Shown: positions 1 through 8,054, numbered from the stretch's first letter. The stretch is DNA of 64,000 bases from Agromyces intestinalis (GCF_008365295.1 NZ_CP043505.1:992001-1056000); one strand, 5' to 3'. A program made the numbers and translations. Notes: generated by a model not told the origin, from the sequence alone.

Positions 1-869
1 AGCACCGCCTCGCGGCTCGCATCGGCGCCGAACCTCGCCATCGTGTCTTGGAAGGGCCGCGGCGCGCCGCTCTCGTCGAGCGACAGCGTCTCGCCGTCGA
101 GGATCGCATCGCGCACGGGCAGCGATCGCACCACATCGACCACTTCGGGCAGGCGATGCGTGATGTCGGCGAGGTTGCGAGTGAACACCCGCACCTCGTC
201 GCCGTGCCGGTGGGCCTGGATGCGCGCGCCGTCGAGCTTGAACTCCACGGATGCCTCGCCGGTCTGCCCGACCGCGTCCGCCGCCGTCGGCGCGGTCGCA
301 GCGAGCATCGGCAGCACGGGCCGCCCGACCACGAGCCCGACCGCGTCGAGCTCGGCCGCCGACCCGGTGAGTGCGATGCGGGCGGTCGCACCGAGATCGC
401 CCGAGAGCATCGCGGCGCGCCGAACCGAGGCGACCGACCGGTCGGCGGCGCGCGCCACGGCGTCGAGCAGCACGCCCTCGAGCGCGCCGGTGCGCAACTC
501 GCCGAGGATCACTCGGGCGATGAAGTCCTGTTCGCGGTCGGTGGCCCTGGCCGTCAGCGCGCGCAGCGTCGCGGCACGCTCGGACGCGGGCCCGCCGCCG
601 GCACGGCTCGCGAGGTCATCGAGCGCGGCGTCGAGGTCGGAGACCGTGAGGCTCGCAGCATCCGCCGCATCGCCCATCGCGCCGCCGATGCCGCGCCACC
701 CGACCCCGACCCTGCCCTGACGGGGGCGGCCCGTGAGGAACCCGACCGCCGGTGCGATCTCGTCGGCCTCGAGCCGCGCGAGCAGGTCGGCGAGCGCCGC
801 GACCTTGGCCAGGCGCGAGCGAGTGGAGGCGACCGCCTCGGTCGTCGTGACGAGCTCGTCGAGCAGCAC
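1..869 (-). CDS. ligB: ATP-dependent DNA ligase, LigB-like (partial, runs off left edge)
   Basis: The first 289 codons of an ATP-dependent DNA ligase, an enzyme that seals DNA nicks after forming a lysine-AMP intermediate; the rest lies outside the window. Nucleotidyltransferase motif I is visible as KLDGAR at residues 211-216, with K211 the expected adenylated lysine. It follows an all-helical N-terminal DNA-binding domain opening MLLDELVTT, which resembles mycobacterial LigB as I remember it. The GTG start at 869 lies six bases after a CAGACT hexamer, suggesting a leaderless transcript. The essential bacterial ligase is normally the NAD-dependent LigA, so this is probably an accessory repair enzyme. 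Family assignment is strong; the role is inferred. Confidence 0.9.
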   Translation of the reverse strand, partial: MLLDELVTTTEAVASTRSRLAKVAALADLLARLEADEIAPAVGFLTGRPRQGRVGVGWRGIGGAMGDAADAASLTVSDLDAALDDLASRAGGGPASERAATLRALTARATDREQDFIARVILGELRTGALEGVLLDAVARAADRSVASVRRAAMLSGDLGATARIALTGSAAELDAVGLVVGRPVLPMLAATAPTAADAVGQTGEASVEFKLDGARIQAHRHGDEVRVFTRNLADITHRLPEVVDVVRSLPVRDAILDGETLSLDESGAPRPFQDTMARFGADASREAV

Positions 870-927
870 GGGCCCAGTCTGGCATCGCCCGCCGACATCG
901 GAGCAGGCACGGAGGCGCAGGCCCCGC

Positions 928-1521
928 TCACGCGTCGGCGACGGTGTGCCGGCGTCGGTAGTGCCGCAGGGCCTTGTCGCGCGAGCCGCAGGTGCGCATC
1001 GAGCACCAGCGTCGACCGCCGTTGCGGCTCGTGTCGATGAAGAGCCACCCGCAGCTCGGGCACGCCTTCAGCCGGTCGAGCCGGTCGCCCGTGAGTTCGG
1101 CTACAGCCGACTCGGCGAACCGGGCGGCGAGCGCGTCGGCGGTCCACCGGGCGGGCCAATCTCGGGTGACCGCGCCGTCGCGAGTGGCGGCACCGTGCGT
1201 GCCCGCGCCGTCGCGCGCGACGTACCCGAAACGCCCGAGCCCGGCCGCGTGCGCCTCGGTGACGGTCGCGAGGGCGGCGTGCGGCACGGATGCCCCGTCG
1301 GCCAGCGCGGCGAACGCGGTGTGCACCGCGTCGCGCAGGTCGGCGAGCGACGCGAGGTCGGCGGTCGTGAACGGGCGCGCGGGCTCGAACTCGAGCGAGG
1401 CCGCCCACGCGGTCGCGACCGCGGGGTCGGCGAGCCAGTCGCGCGCGCCGCCCTCGCTGCGGTCGGGGATCGTGTTGGCGAGCTCGAGGCACTCCGCGTT
1501 GCCGACGTGTTCGAACTCCAT
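928..1521 (-). CDS. CGNR zinc-finger (ABATE-domain) putative regulator
   Basis: A 197-residue protein with an N-terminal ABATE-type helical domain (about residues 1-150) and a C-terminal CGNR zinc finger. Four cysteines, C154, C157, C173 and C178, lie in the spacing CPSC...C...TCGSRDK typical of the family. CGNR proteins are thought to be DNA-binding stress regulators. It is divergent from the MFS transporter at 1610, and a perfect inverted repeat lies in the shared 88-bp intergenic region (1576-1603), so it probably controls that transporter. The ligand is unknown. Confidence 0.85.
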   Translation of the reverse strand: MEFEHVGNAECLELANTIPDRSEGGARDWLADPAVATAWAASLEFEPARPFTTADLASLADLRDAVHTAFAALADGASVPHAALATVTEAHAAGLGRFGYVARDGAGTHGAATRDGAVTRDWPARWTADALAARFAESAVAELTGDRLDRLKACPSCGWLFIDTSRNGGRRWCSMRTCGSRDKALRHYRRRHTVADA

Positions 1522-1547
1522 GTGCGGACTTTACCACTCAAAGCCCC

Positions 1548-1603
1548 TTGACAGGTTGGGTGCCGGCACGTAATTTCACCAGTGAACATGATTTGACTGG
1601 TGA
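1548..1603 (+). promoter_or_regulatory. Promoter and inverted-repeat operator of the MFS gene
   Basis: TTGACA (1548-1553), a 17-bp spacer and TAATTT (1571-1576) form a near-consensus vegetative promoter, the best in the window. The inverted repeat TCACCAGT (1576-1583) / ACTGGTGA (1596-1603), with 20 bp between arm starts, overlaps the -10 end and the start site, the expected place for a repressor. The divergent CGNR protein is the obvious candidate repressor (inference). Confidence 0.65.
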
Positions 1604-1609
1604 GGTCAC

Positions 1610-2935
1610 ATGAACACCGCATTCCGATGGCTCTGGCTCGGCGCCGGCAGCGCCAACCTCGCCGACGGCATCCTGCTCACCGCACTGCCGCTCATCGCGC
1701 TCGCGGCGGGCGCGTCCCCCGCCGAGGTCGGGCTCGTGGTCACCGCAGCCACCATCGCCTGGCCCCTGTTCGGCCTGCACGCCGGCTGGATCGTCGACCG
1801 GGTCGCCGCGCCGAGGCTGCTCGCGATCGTCTCGGCAGCGCGCGTGCTCGCGTTCGGCGCACTCGCGGTCGCCGTCGTCGCGCAGGTGGGGATCGTGCCG
1901 CTGGTCATCGCGGTCGCGGTGCTGTACGGCCTCGCCGAGACGCTCGTCGACACCGCGCTCATCGCCGCAGTGCCGCGGGTCGTCGCGCGCGACCGCCTCA
2001 CCGGTGCGAACGCGAGACTCGAGGCCACCGTCAACATCGCGAACCAGCTCGCCGGCCCTCCCCTCGCGGGCGTGCTCGTCGCGGTCTCCTCGGCCGTCGC
2101 CGTGGTCGCGGGCGGCGCGCTGTACGCGGTCGCCGGCATCGCCGCGCTGCTGCTGGCCCGTTCCCGGCCCGCGGCCGCCTGGCGCGCCACATCGGGCGAG
2201 ACATCCGACAGCGAGACATCCGACACGACCCCGCGCGTGCGCGACGGCATCGCCTTCCTGTGGCGCCACCCGCTGCAGCGCCCACTGACGCTCCTGACCG
2301 CCGCGATGAGCCTCGTGTGGGGTGCGTGGGCGTCGGTGTTCGTGCTCTACGCCGTCGCTCCGGGCCCGCTCGGGCTCGACACCGCAGCCTACGGGTGGAT
2401 GCTCGCCGCGATGGCCGCCGGCGGCATCGCGGCCTCGGCCGTGACGGCCCGCCTCGAGCGGCGCCTCGGCACGGTCGCACTGCTCGTGCTCGACCTCGTC
2501 GGAACGATCGCGCTCGTGCTGCCCGCCGCCCTCGGCGCCGGCGCCTGGCTCGTGCTGGCGGGGCTCGTCGTCGCCGGCGCGGGCTCGAGCGTGTGGCGCA
2601 TCCTCGTGGCCGTGATCCGCCAGCGCACGACGCCGGCGGCGCTCATCGGTCGTGTCTACGCGGCGTCGCGCGTCGTGAGCTGGGGCGCGCTGCCACTGGG
2701 TTCCGCATTCGCGGCGTTCGGCGCCTCGACGCTCGGCGTCGACGCGGTGCTCGGCATCTCGAGCGCGGTCGCGATCGGCGTCGCCGTCTGGTTCGCGGCG
2801 ATCTGGGGCCGGATGTCACGACTCGTGCGTGCGGCCGAGCACACCGCAGCGCCCGCCCCGGCTGCCACTCAGCCGATGAGCGTCGCGACCTCGCCGACCC
2901 GTGCCGAGAACCCCTCGAGGTCGGGCTCGTCCTGA
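1610..2935 (+). CDS. MFS transporter (probable drug/metabolite exporter)
   Basis: A 441-residue membrane protein with about 12 hydrophobic segments, starting MNTAFRWLWLGAGSANLADG as in 'enterobactin exporter/macrolide efflux' MFS proteins of actinobacteria. A charged central loop near residues 185-210 (TSGETSDSETSDTTPR) separates the two six-helix halves. The ATG at 1610 follows the operator by seven bases. Its 3' end overlaps the convergent flavin-oxidoreductase gene by 67 bp, so the last roughly 22 residues are polar and probably not part of the fold. It is likely repressed by the divergent CGNR protein; the substrate is not predictable. Confidence 0.85.
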   Translation: MNTAFRWLWLGAGSANLADGILLTALPLIALAAGASPAEVGLVVTAATIAWPLFGLHAGWIVDRVAAPRLLAIVSAARVLAFGALAVAVVAQVGIVPLVIAVAVLYGLAETLVDTALIAAVPRVVARDRLTGANARLEATVNIANQLAGPPLAGVLVAVSSAVAVVAGGALYAVAGIAALLLARSRPAAAWRATSGETSDSETSDTTPRVRDGIAFLWRHPLQRPLTLLTAAMSLVWGAWASVFVLYAVAPGPLGLDTAAYGWMLAAMAAGGIAASAVTARLERRLGTVALLVLDLVGTIALVLPAALGAGAWLVLAGLVVAGAGSSVWRILVAVIRQRTTPAALIGRVYAASRVVSWGALPLGSAFAAFGASTLGVDAVLGISSAVAIGVAVWFAAIWGRMSRLVRAAEHTAAPAPAATQPMSVATSPTRAENPSRSGSS

Positions 2936-3741
2936 GCGGGCTGCAGGATCACCGAGGTCGCCCCGGCCGCGGCGTAGCGCTGCACCGTCGCCACGACGTC
3001 ATCGACGCCGCCCGTCGCGACGAGCGACGCGTCGGCGTTCGGGTTCCACGCCCGCAGGTCGGCGATCGCGCGCTCGCGCGCCTCGTCGCCGCCGAACCCG
3101 GCGACCAGGAACACCACGATCTCGGGCGCCCCGTCGCGGCCCGCGGCAGACCATCCGCCGGCGACCGTCTCGGCCGACGCCGCGATGCGATCGGTCGACG
3201 CGCCCGCGGGGATGATCGTGCCGTCGGCGACCTCGCCCGTCAGGTGCAGGGTCTTCGGCCCCTCGCCGGCGGCGAGCACTGCGGGAGCGGTCGCGGGCGG
3301 CCAGTCGAGCCGCACCCGGTCGAGCCGCACGTACCGGCCGTCGGTCGTGACCTCGTCGCCGGCCAGCAGCGACCGCAGCGCGGGCACGTACTCGCGCATG
3401 AGCGTCAGCGGCGAGGCGACGCGCGCGCCGACCTGCCCCATCCAGTCGAGCACGCCGTGCCCGACGCCGGGGATGATGCGCCCGGGGAACAGCCGCTCGA
3501 CGGTCGCGATCTCCATCGCGGTGAGCGCGACGTTGCGCAGCGGCATGGGCGCGATGCCGATGCCGACCTTCAGGCGGTCGGTCCAGGCGAGGGCGGCGGA
3601 TGCCGCGGCGAACGCCGATTCGCGAAAGCAGTCCTCCCACAGCCAGAGCTCGGGAACGCCGGCCTCCTCGGCCGACTCGACGACGGAGCGGAAGCGCTCG
3701 GGCGGGAAGGCGGGCTGGAAGATGGCTCCGATGCGAGGCAT
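2869..3741 (-). CDS. LLM-class flavin-dependent oxidoreductase
   Basis: A 290-residue TIM-barrel protein of the bacterial luciferase-like family, which uses FMN or F420 to oxidise or reduce small substrates. The family pattern is clear: an N-terminal strand MPRIGAIFQP, the WLWEDCF segment, the GIGIAPMPLRN segment, and G-x-G-H near LFPGRIIPGVGHG. Many actinobacterial homologues are F420-dependent, but cofactor choice is not decidable here. The ATG at 3741 lies six bases after CAGCAT. It overlaps the MFS gene 3' end convergently and stands alone as a transcription unit. Confidence 0.85.
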   Translation of the reverse strand: MPRIGAIFQPAFPPERFRSVVESAEEAGVPELWLWEDCFRESAFAAASAALAWTDRLKVGIGIAPMPLRNVALTAMEIATVERLFPGRIIPGVGHGVLDWMGQVGARVASPLTLMREYVPALRSLLAGDEVTTDGRYVRLDRVRLDWPPATAPAVLAAGEGPKTLHLTGEVADGTIIPAGASTDRIAASAETVAGGWSAAGRDGAPEIVVFLVAGFGGDEARERAIADLRAWNPNADASLVATGGVDDVVATVQRYAAAGATSVILQPAQDEPDLEGFSARVGEVATLIG

Positions 3742-3783
3742 CCGACCATGCTGCCAGACCCCGCCGTCACCGCAGGCGCCGCG

Positions 3784-4206
3784 TCAGCGCCGGAACGACC
3801 GCCCGTGCACCTCGGTGACCGTGATGCGCACCCAGCGGTCCTTGTGCTCGGGTGCCCACGGCCGCACACCGAGCCGCTCGGCGGACTCGATCTCGTGCTC
3901 GGACGTGAACTCCTCGGCGTCGCCCTTCGCGACCACGCTCCACGCCTCGGAGTCGCTGTAGCCGTCGACCTCGAAGGCGACGTGCGAGTGCACCATGATC
4001 TCGAGCAGCTTCGACCCGGGTGCCGTGCGGAACACGATCGTCTCGCCGTCGACCCCGTGGTTGACGGGGAAGATGTCGACCTCACCCGCTGCGGTCGTCG
4101 CGATGCGCCCGAACGGGGAGGCCACGATGCGCTGCCAGCACTCCTCTTTGTCGAGTCGTCTCGTCGGCTCGCGCTCGTCGGTCTCGTCGTCGAATGCACC
4201 GGTCAT
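3784..4206 (-). CDS. Pyridoxamine 5'-phosphate oxidase family (PPOX) protein
   Basis: A 140-residue split-barrel flavin-binding protein. The opening LDKEECWQRIVASPFGRIAT and the following FPVNHGVDGETIVFRT, where FMN phosphate ligands sit in relatives, match the small Pyridox_oxase_2 group rather than true PdxH. Such proteins bind FMN or F420 and may act in redox detoxification. The ATG at 4206 is six bases after CAGACT, so the gene is probably leaderless. It is divergent from the gene at 4278. Confidence 0.85.
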   Translation of the reverse strand: MTGAFDDETDEREPTRRLDKEECWQRIVASPFGRIATTAAGEVDIFPVNHGVDGETIVFRTAPGSKLLEIMVHSHVAFEVDGYSDSEAWSVVAKGDAEEFTSEHEIESAERLGVRPWAPEHKDRWVRITVTEVHGRSFRR

Positions 4207-4277
4207 GGCCCAAGTCTGCCCCTCCGGAGCATCCGGCGGAAGGGTCGACGCACAGCCTCGACGCGTACCCTCGTGGG

Positions 4278-5123
4278 GTGACCCCGACCGAATGGCGCGC
4301 CCGTGAGGCCGCGCACGCGGCGCGCGCCGATGCGCTCACCGCCGCGCGCCGCGAACGCACCTCGCGCGGAGCGACGCATCCGGTCGAGGACTTCCTGTTC
4401 ACCTACTACGCCTACTCGCCGGGCCTGCTGCGTCGCTGGCATCCCGGCGCCGGTGTCGAGCTCCCCGACGCCGCCGGCGAACCGCGCGCCGCCTGGCGCT
4501 GGTACGCGCCGGGTTCCGCGCCCGGATCGCTCGTCGTCGACGACGCCGCCGTGCGCGCCGAGAAGGCCCCGATGCTGCGGTCGATCGAGAAGATCCTGCG
4601 GCTCACGGCCGCCCGCCCCGCATCGTTCGGATGCTTCGGGCTGCACGAGTGGGCGATGGTCTACCGGCAGGCCGAGCACCGACATGCGGTGCCGTTGCGG
4701 CTCGGTCGGGCCGGCACCGATGAGGTCGTCGAGACGCACGACCTGCGCTGCACCCACATCGACGCGTTCCGCTTCTTCACGCCCGAAGCGGTGCCGCGCA
4801 ATCGGTTCGCGCCGACCCGCGAGACCCAGCCCGAACTCGAGCAGCCCGGCTGCCTGCACGCCGGCATGGACGTCTACAAGTGGGCGGTGAAGCTCGGTCC
4901 GCTCGTGCCGGGCGAGCTCCTGCTCGACGCGTTCGAGCTGGCCCGTGACATCCGCACCCTCGACATGGAGGCGTCGCCCTACGACGCGGCCGCCTGGGGC
5001 GGCGTGCCCGTGCGCATCGAGACACCGGAGGGCAAAGCCGAGTACGTGCGCCGGCAGCGCCGGTTCGCCGAGCGCGCGAACGCGCTGCGTGAACGCCTGC
5101 TCACCGCGGCGTTCCCGGCCTGA
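4278..5123 (+). CDS. Conserved actinobacterial protein, often labelled 3-methyladenine DNA glycosylase
   Basis: A 281-residue soluble protein with the conserved opening TPTEWRAREAAHAARADAL and the block HPVEDFLFTYYAYSP. Homologues in Microbacteriaceae are commonly named 3-methyladenine DNA glycosylase, but I see no helix-hairpin-helix or Asp-loop signature to support that, so treat the function as unknown. The GTG at 4278 is chosen over an in-frame start at 4194. The longer form would overlap the divergent PPOX start, and TACCCT lies exactly six bases before this GTG, as in other leaderless genes here. Confidence 0.75.
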   Translation: MTPTEWRAREAAHAARADALTAARRERTSRGATHPVEDFLFTYYAYSPGLLRRWHPGAGVELPDAAGEPRAAWRWYAPGSAPGSLVVDDAAVRAEKAPMLRSIEKILRLTAARPASFGCFGLHEWAMVYRQAEHRHAVPLRLGRAGTDEVVETHDLRCTHIDAFRFFTPEAVPRNRFAPTRETQPELEQPGCLHAGMDVYKWAVKLGPLVPGELLLDAFELARDIRTLDMEASPYDAAAWGGVPVRIETPEGKAEYVRRQRRFAERANALRERLLTAAFPA

Positions 5124-5176
5124 CCCCCTTCCCGTCCCCTCCCCCTTTCCGTCCCCTCCCCCTCCCCTTCCCCGTC

Positions 5177-5200
5177 CCCGTACCCGTACCCGTACCCGTA
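5177..5200. repeat. Four tandem CCCGTA hexamers
   Basis: Perfect (CCCGTA)x4, preceded by a C/T-rich tract; a small microsatellite that could vary in copy number between strains. Confidence 0.9.
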
Positions 5201-5209
5201 CCCGCCGAG

Positions 5210-5269
5210 TGTTTCCGTTCGAACGGGAGGTTTCCGCACGAACGGACGCACTCCGTTCGAACGGAAACA
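5210..5269. repeat. Inverted repeat with three related 15-mers
   Basis: Perfect 17-bp arms, TGTTTCCGTTCGAACGG (5210-5226) and its complement (5253-5269), surround a third related copy TTTCCGCACGAACGG (5231-5245). Each arm also contains the palindrome CCGTTCGAACGG. It may be a bidirectional terminator or a mobile palindromic element; there is no T-tract. Confidence 0.7.
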
Positions 5270-5287
5270 TTCGATAGGGAGCTGGGT

Positions 5288-6037
5288 TCAGTTCGCCGGC
5301 GGCGCGGCGAGCCACTCATCGAACGAGAGGGTGGTGAGCTGCGCGCCGGGGCCCGCCAGCACGTCGCCGCGCCGCATCGCGGCCATCTGCTTGCCGGGCA
5401 CGGTGATCGGCACGACCGGACCGCGCAGGCCGCGCGCCGCGGCCACCTTGCGCACCATGTCGACGAGCTGCTCCTCGCGGGGCCCCGCGAGGTCGGCGAC
5501 CCGACCGGCCGGCTCACCCTCGGCGAGGTCGACGAGCCGCGCCGCGACGTCGTCGGCCGCGACCGGCTGGGTGCGCGCCGTCGGCGCGAGGTGCAGGCCG
5601 GCGAACGAGAACCGGTCGAGCATCTGCTCGGCGAACTCGTGGAACTGCGTCGCCCGCAGCAGCGTCCAGGGCACCTGACCCGACTCGACCTCGCGCTCCT
5701 GCGCGAGCTTGCCCGCGTAATACGCGTACGGCGCCCGATCGACGCCGACGATCGAGAGCGCGACGTGGTGGCCGACGCCGGCGGCCTGTTCGGCGGTGTG
5801 CAGCGAACGGGTCGCGGTCGTGAAGAACGCGACCGCGTCGTCGGCTTTCAGCGTGGTGCGGTTGCTCACGTCGATGACGGCATCGACGCCGGCGAGCGCG
5901 TCGGCCAGGCCCTCGCCGCTGACGAGGTCGACCCCCGTCGCTCGCGACAGCACGACGACCTCGTGCCCGCGCTCGCGCGCGACGCGCACGACCTTGGTGC
6001 CCAGCAGCCCGGTTCCTCCGGCGACGGCGATCTTCAT
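5288..6037 (-). CDS. NmrA/SDR-type NAD(P)-binding reductase or epimerase (first paralogue)
   Basis: A 249-residue atypical short-chain dehydrogenase. It has an N-terminal Rossmann motif GGTGLLG at residues 7-13 and the segment YYAGKLAQE in place of the classical YxxxK. It is clearly related to the protein at 58901 (shared ATGVD, THFEFVA-like and AGPGAQL..TFDEWLA blocks). The start has a strong AGGGAGGGG ribosome site. Upstream lies TGTCACA-N16-GGTC (6096 to 6070), a fit to the ECF41 sigma-factor promoter. ECF41 factors are known to sit with carboxymuconolactone decarboxylase, oxidoreductase or epimerase (COE) genes, and this enzyme fits that class. Confidence 0.85.
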   Translation of the reverse strand: MKIAVAGGTGLLGTKVVRVARERGHEVVVLSRATGVDLVSGEGLADALAGVDAVIDVSNRTTLKADDAVAFFTTATRSLHTAEQAAGVGHHVALSIVGVDRAPYAYYAGKLAQEREVESGQVPWTLLRATQFHEFAEQMLDRFSFAGLHLAPTARTQPVAADDVAARLVDLAEGEPAGRVADLAGPREEQLVDMVRKVAAARGLRGPVVPITVPGKQMAAMRRGDVLAGPGAQLTTLSFDEWLAAPPAN

Positions 6038-6069
6038 GGCTGGTCCCCTCCCTTGCCTTCACCCACTGC

Positions 6070-6096
6070 GACCGGATGCCTCGCCTCGTTGTGACA
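6070..6096 (-). promoter_or_regulatory. ECF41-type promoter of the first NmrA-type reductase
   Basis: On the minus strand, TGTCACA (6096-6090), 16 bp, then GGTC (6073-6070), 32 bases before the ATG at 6037. The ECF41 consensus as I recall it is TGTCACA-N16-CGTC, so the match is complete except for one -10 base. Confidence 0.65.
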
Positions 6097-6119
6097 CGGA
6101 GGCTCCGGCCATGCGGCCG

Positions 6120-6212
6120 TCAGGCGTCGCGGTCGCGCGCGAGCAGTTGGAACAGCTCCTGATCCTGCCAGCGTCCGGCGATGCGCGGGTACTTGGGCGC
6201 CACGCCCAGTGC
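6120..6212 (-). pseudogene. Detached 30-codon tail of the SIP gene
   Basis: This stretch is in frame with the SIP gene after its TGA at 6213-6215 and reads ALGVAPKYPRIAG then GRWQDQELFQLLARDRDA to a second TGA. It looks like the usual C-terminal helix of SIP proteins cut off by a nonsense change (TGG to TGA would restore W). A sequencing error is the main alternative. Confidence 0.55.
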
Positions 6213-7001
6213 TCAGTGCCGCCAGTACCCGCAGAAGTCGATGTTCGGCTTGGCGACCCCGACGGTGTTGACGAGATGGCGCCGCACGCCCGTCGCGAGC
6301 TTCGACTCGCCCGCGGCGAACGCGTCGAGCGAGGCATCCAGCTCGAGCTCGTGCACCCGCGCGAGCGCCGCAGCACCCGCGTGCGCGCTGCTGCCGCGAT
6401 CGACCCAGTGCACCTCGACGCCGTCGGGCGCCTCGACCGGCCGGCGGTCGTCGAGGTCGGGCACCTCGATCACCGCGTGCCCGCGCGCGTCGCGGGGCAG
6501 GTCGCGCAGGATGCCGGCGATCGCGGGCAGCGCGCTCTCGTCGCCGACGAGCAGCACGCGGTCGGCGTCGGCGACCGGGCGGTAGCCGCAGCCCTGGTCG
6601 ATGAGGGCGACGGTCGCCCCGACCGGCAGGCTCTCGGCCCACGGGCCCGCGACGCCGGCATCGCCGTGCACGACGAAGTCGATGTCGAGTTCGCGGGTCT
6701 CGCGGCGGAACTCGCGCACCGTGTAGTTGCGGATGACCGGCCGCGTCGACTTCGGCAGCATCAGGTACTTGAGGTAGCCCGCGGTGTCGTAGGTCTCGGA
6801 GAGGTTGTCGAATCGGGTGTGGTCGCTCGTCGGCACCGCGAGGCGGAACCACTGGTCGAACCCGACGTGCCGCCACCCGGCGAGCTGGTCGCCACTGATC
6901 GTCAGGCGCACGAAGTGCGGCGAGATGCGCTCGGCGCGCACCACGTCGGCGGTCACGAGGCCGGTCTCGGCGTGCGTGATGGCGATATTGCTCGAGGCCA
7001 C
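6213..7001 (-). CDS. Siderophore-interacting FAD-binding protein (SIP), ended early by an in-frame TGA
   Basis: A 262-residue SIP-family ferric-siderophore reductase. It has an FAD-binding beta-barrel (RPVIRNYTVREF is the family R-x-Y-T-x-R motif, about residues 87-98) and a C-terminal NAD(P)H domain ending FCGYWR. The reading frame stops at TGA 6213, yet the same frame continues 30 sense codons to a TGA at 6120, with a plausible family tail (GRWQDQELFQLLARDRD). The catalytic core is complete, so the shortened protein may work. The GTG start has GAGGAA upstream, and a DmdR/IdeR-type iron box lies at 7022-7040. Low-iron induction is expected. Confidence 0.88.
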   Translation of the reverse strand: MASSNIAITHAETGLVTADVVRAERISPHFVRLTISGDQLAGWRHVGFDQWFRLAVPTSDHTRFDNLSETYDTAGYLKYLMLPKSTRPVIRNYTVREFRRETRELDIDFVVHGDAGVAGPWAESLPVGATVALIDQGCGYRPVADADRVLLVGDESALPAIAGILRDLPRDARGHAVIEVPDLDDRRPVEAPDGVEVHWVDRGSSAHAGAAALARVHELELDASLDAFAAGESKLATGVRRHLVNTVGVAKPNIDFCGYWRH

Positions 7002-7021
7002 GGGTTCCTCCGGGTGACAGG

Positions 7022-7040
7022 ACAGGTGAGGCTTACCTTA
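7022..7040 (-). promoter_or_regulatory. DmdR/IdeR-type iron box
   Basis: Read on the minus strand, the 19-mer matches the remembered Streptomyces iron-box consensus TTAGGTTAGGCTCACCTAA at 14 of 19 positions, with the CTCACCT half intact. It lies 21 bases upstream of the SIP start and overlaps the stop codon of the WYL regulator. It would repress SIP when iron is plentiful. Confidence 0.7.
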
Positions 7041-7994
7041 CCTCGTCGACGCCGCCCGTGCGTAGACCTCCGCGAGCCGGCCCAGGTGCGCTCGCAACTC
7101 CACCGGCGATTCGACCGTGAACGGCATACCGAGCATGCCGATATACGCCGCGACCGTCTCGAGCGTGTCGGCGCCGGTCACGAGCACCGAGGTCTCGTCG
7201 GACACCGCCTCGACCACGCCGACGGCGGGGTGGATGCGCTCGAGTACGGCCTCGGCCGGGGCATCCACCCGCAGCCTCGCGTGCACGTTCCAGCCGCTCG
7301 CGGCGACCTGCCGCATCGTGAACGCGGTGTAGTCGCCGCCGGGCACGAGGTGCGGCGTGAACCGCCGGCGCGTGGGCATGCGCGGGGCGACCCAGTCGGC
7401 GCGGAAGACGTCCCACCTGCCCGACTCGGGCTCGCGGCCGACCAGGTACCACCGGCGCTGCCACGCGAGGAGGCGGTACGGCTCGACCAGGGTGGGTTCG
7501 CCGCGGTAGTCGAAGCGGAACCACTCGGCGGCGCGGATGGCGGTCGCGACCGCCTGCAGCACCGCGGGGTCGACCTCGGGGTCGGGGGCATCGGTACCGG
7601 TGTTCTCGGGCGCATGGTCGACGACTTGCGTGACCGCCTCGACGAGCGGGCGAAGGTGCGCGGGCAGCACCTGCTCGAGTTTGGCGAGCGCCCGCGCGCC
7701 CGATTCGGCGACGCCCGCCACGCCCTTCACCGCGCGCAACCCGATCGCGACCGCGACCGCCTCCTCGTCGTCGAGGAGCAGGGGCGGCATGCGGCCGCCC
7801 GCCCCGAGCCGGTAGCCGCCGGCGGCACCGCGCACCGCATCGACCGGGTACCCGAGCCCGCGCAGCCGCTCGACGTCGTTGCGGACGGTCCGGGTCGACA
7901 CGTCGAGGCGCCCCGCGAGTTCGGGCCCCGTCCACGACGGCCGAGATTGCAGCAGCGCGAGCAGTGCGAGCAGGCGGGCGGCGGCTTCGGCCAT
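7038..7994 (-). CDS. WYL-domain transcriptional regulator (YafY family)
   Basis: A 318-residue regulator. An N-terminal winged helix is present (residues 1-60; RLDVSTRTVRNDVERLRGLG is the recognition region), and the WYL domain follows (about 145-230; the ...RRWYLVGRE strand is visible). WYL regulators sense small ligands or nucleic acids. The ATG at 7994 is preceded by GAGGGAG. It is divergent from the epoxide-hydrolase-like gene at 8077, and a CAGGAA-N7-TTCCTG repeat lies in the shared region. Homologues are often single-target repressors of the adjacent gene. Confidence 0.88.
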   Translation of the reverse strand: MAEAAARLLALLALLQSRPSWTGPELAGRLDVSTRTVRNDVERLRGLGYPVDAVRGAAGGYRLGAGGRMPPLLLDDEEAVAVAIGLRAVKGVAGVAESGARALAKLEQVLPAHLRPLVEAVTQVVDHAPENTGTDAPDPEVDPAVLQAVATAIRAAEWFRFDYRGEPTLVEPYRLLAWQRRWYLVGREPESGRWDVFRADWVAPRMPTRRRFTPHLVPGGDYTAFTMRQVAASGWNVHARLRVDAPAEAVLERIHPAVGVVEAVSDETSVLVTGADTLETVAAYIGMLGMPFTVESPVELRAHLGRLAEVYARAASTR

Positions 7995-8035
7995 GGGCGG
8001 CTCCCTCCGAGTCCGGCGGAACGAATCTTGCGAAT

Positions 8036-8054
8036 CAGGAATCATCCGTTCCTG
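8036..8054. promoter_or_regulatory. Candidate operator in the WYL/epoxide hydrolase intergenic region
   Basis: CAGGAA (8036-8041), seven bases, TTCCTG (8049-8054): a perfect 6-bp inverted repeat between the divergent starts at 7994 and 8077. It is a plausible WYL-regulator site; no experiment is implied. Confidence 0.4.

Larger units (their letters stand above)
5124..5287. other. Convergent intergenic region with pyrimidine tract and repeats
   Basis: Between two converging genes lie a nearly pure C/T tract (5124-5180), four CCCGTA hexamers (5177-5200) and a long inverted repeat (5210-5269). No ORF here looks coding. The arrangement is consistent with a two-way transcription end point. Confidence 0.7.

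Noticed and set aside
1600-4281. 893-codon plus-strand open frame
   Set aside because: Out of phase with the MFS gene and antisense to two enzymes with clear motifs; Arg-rich product.
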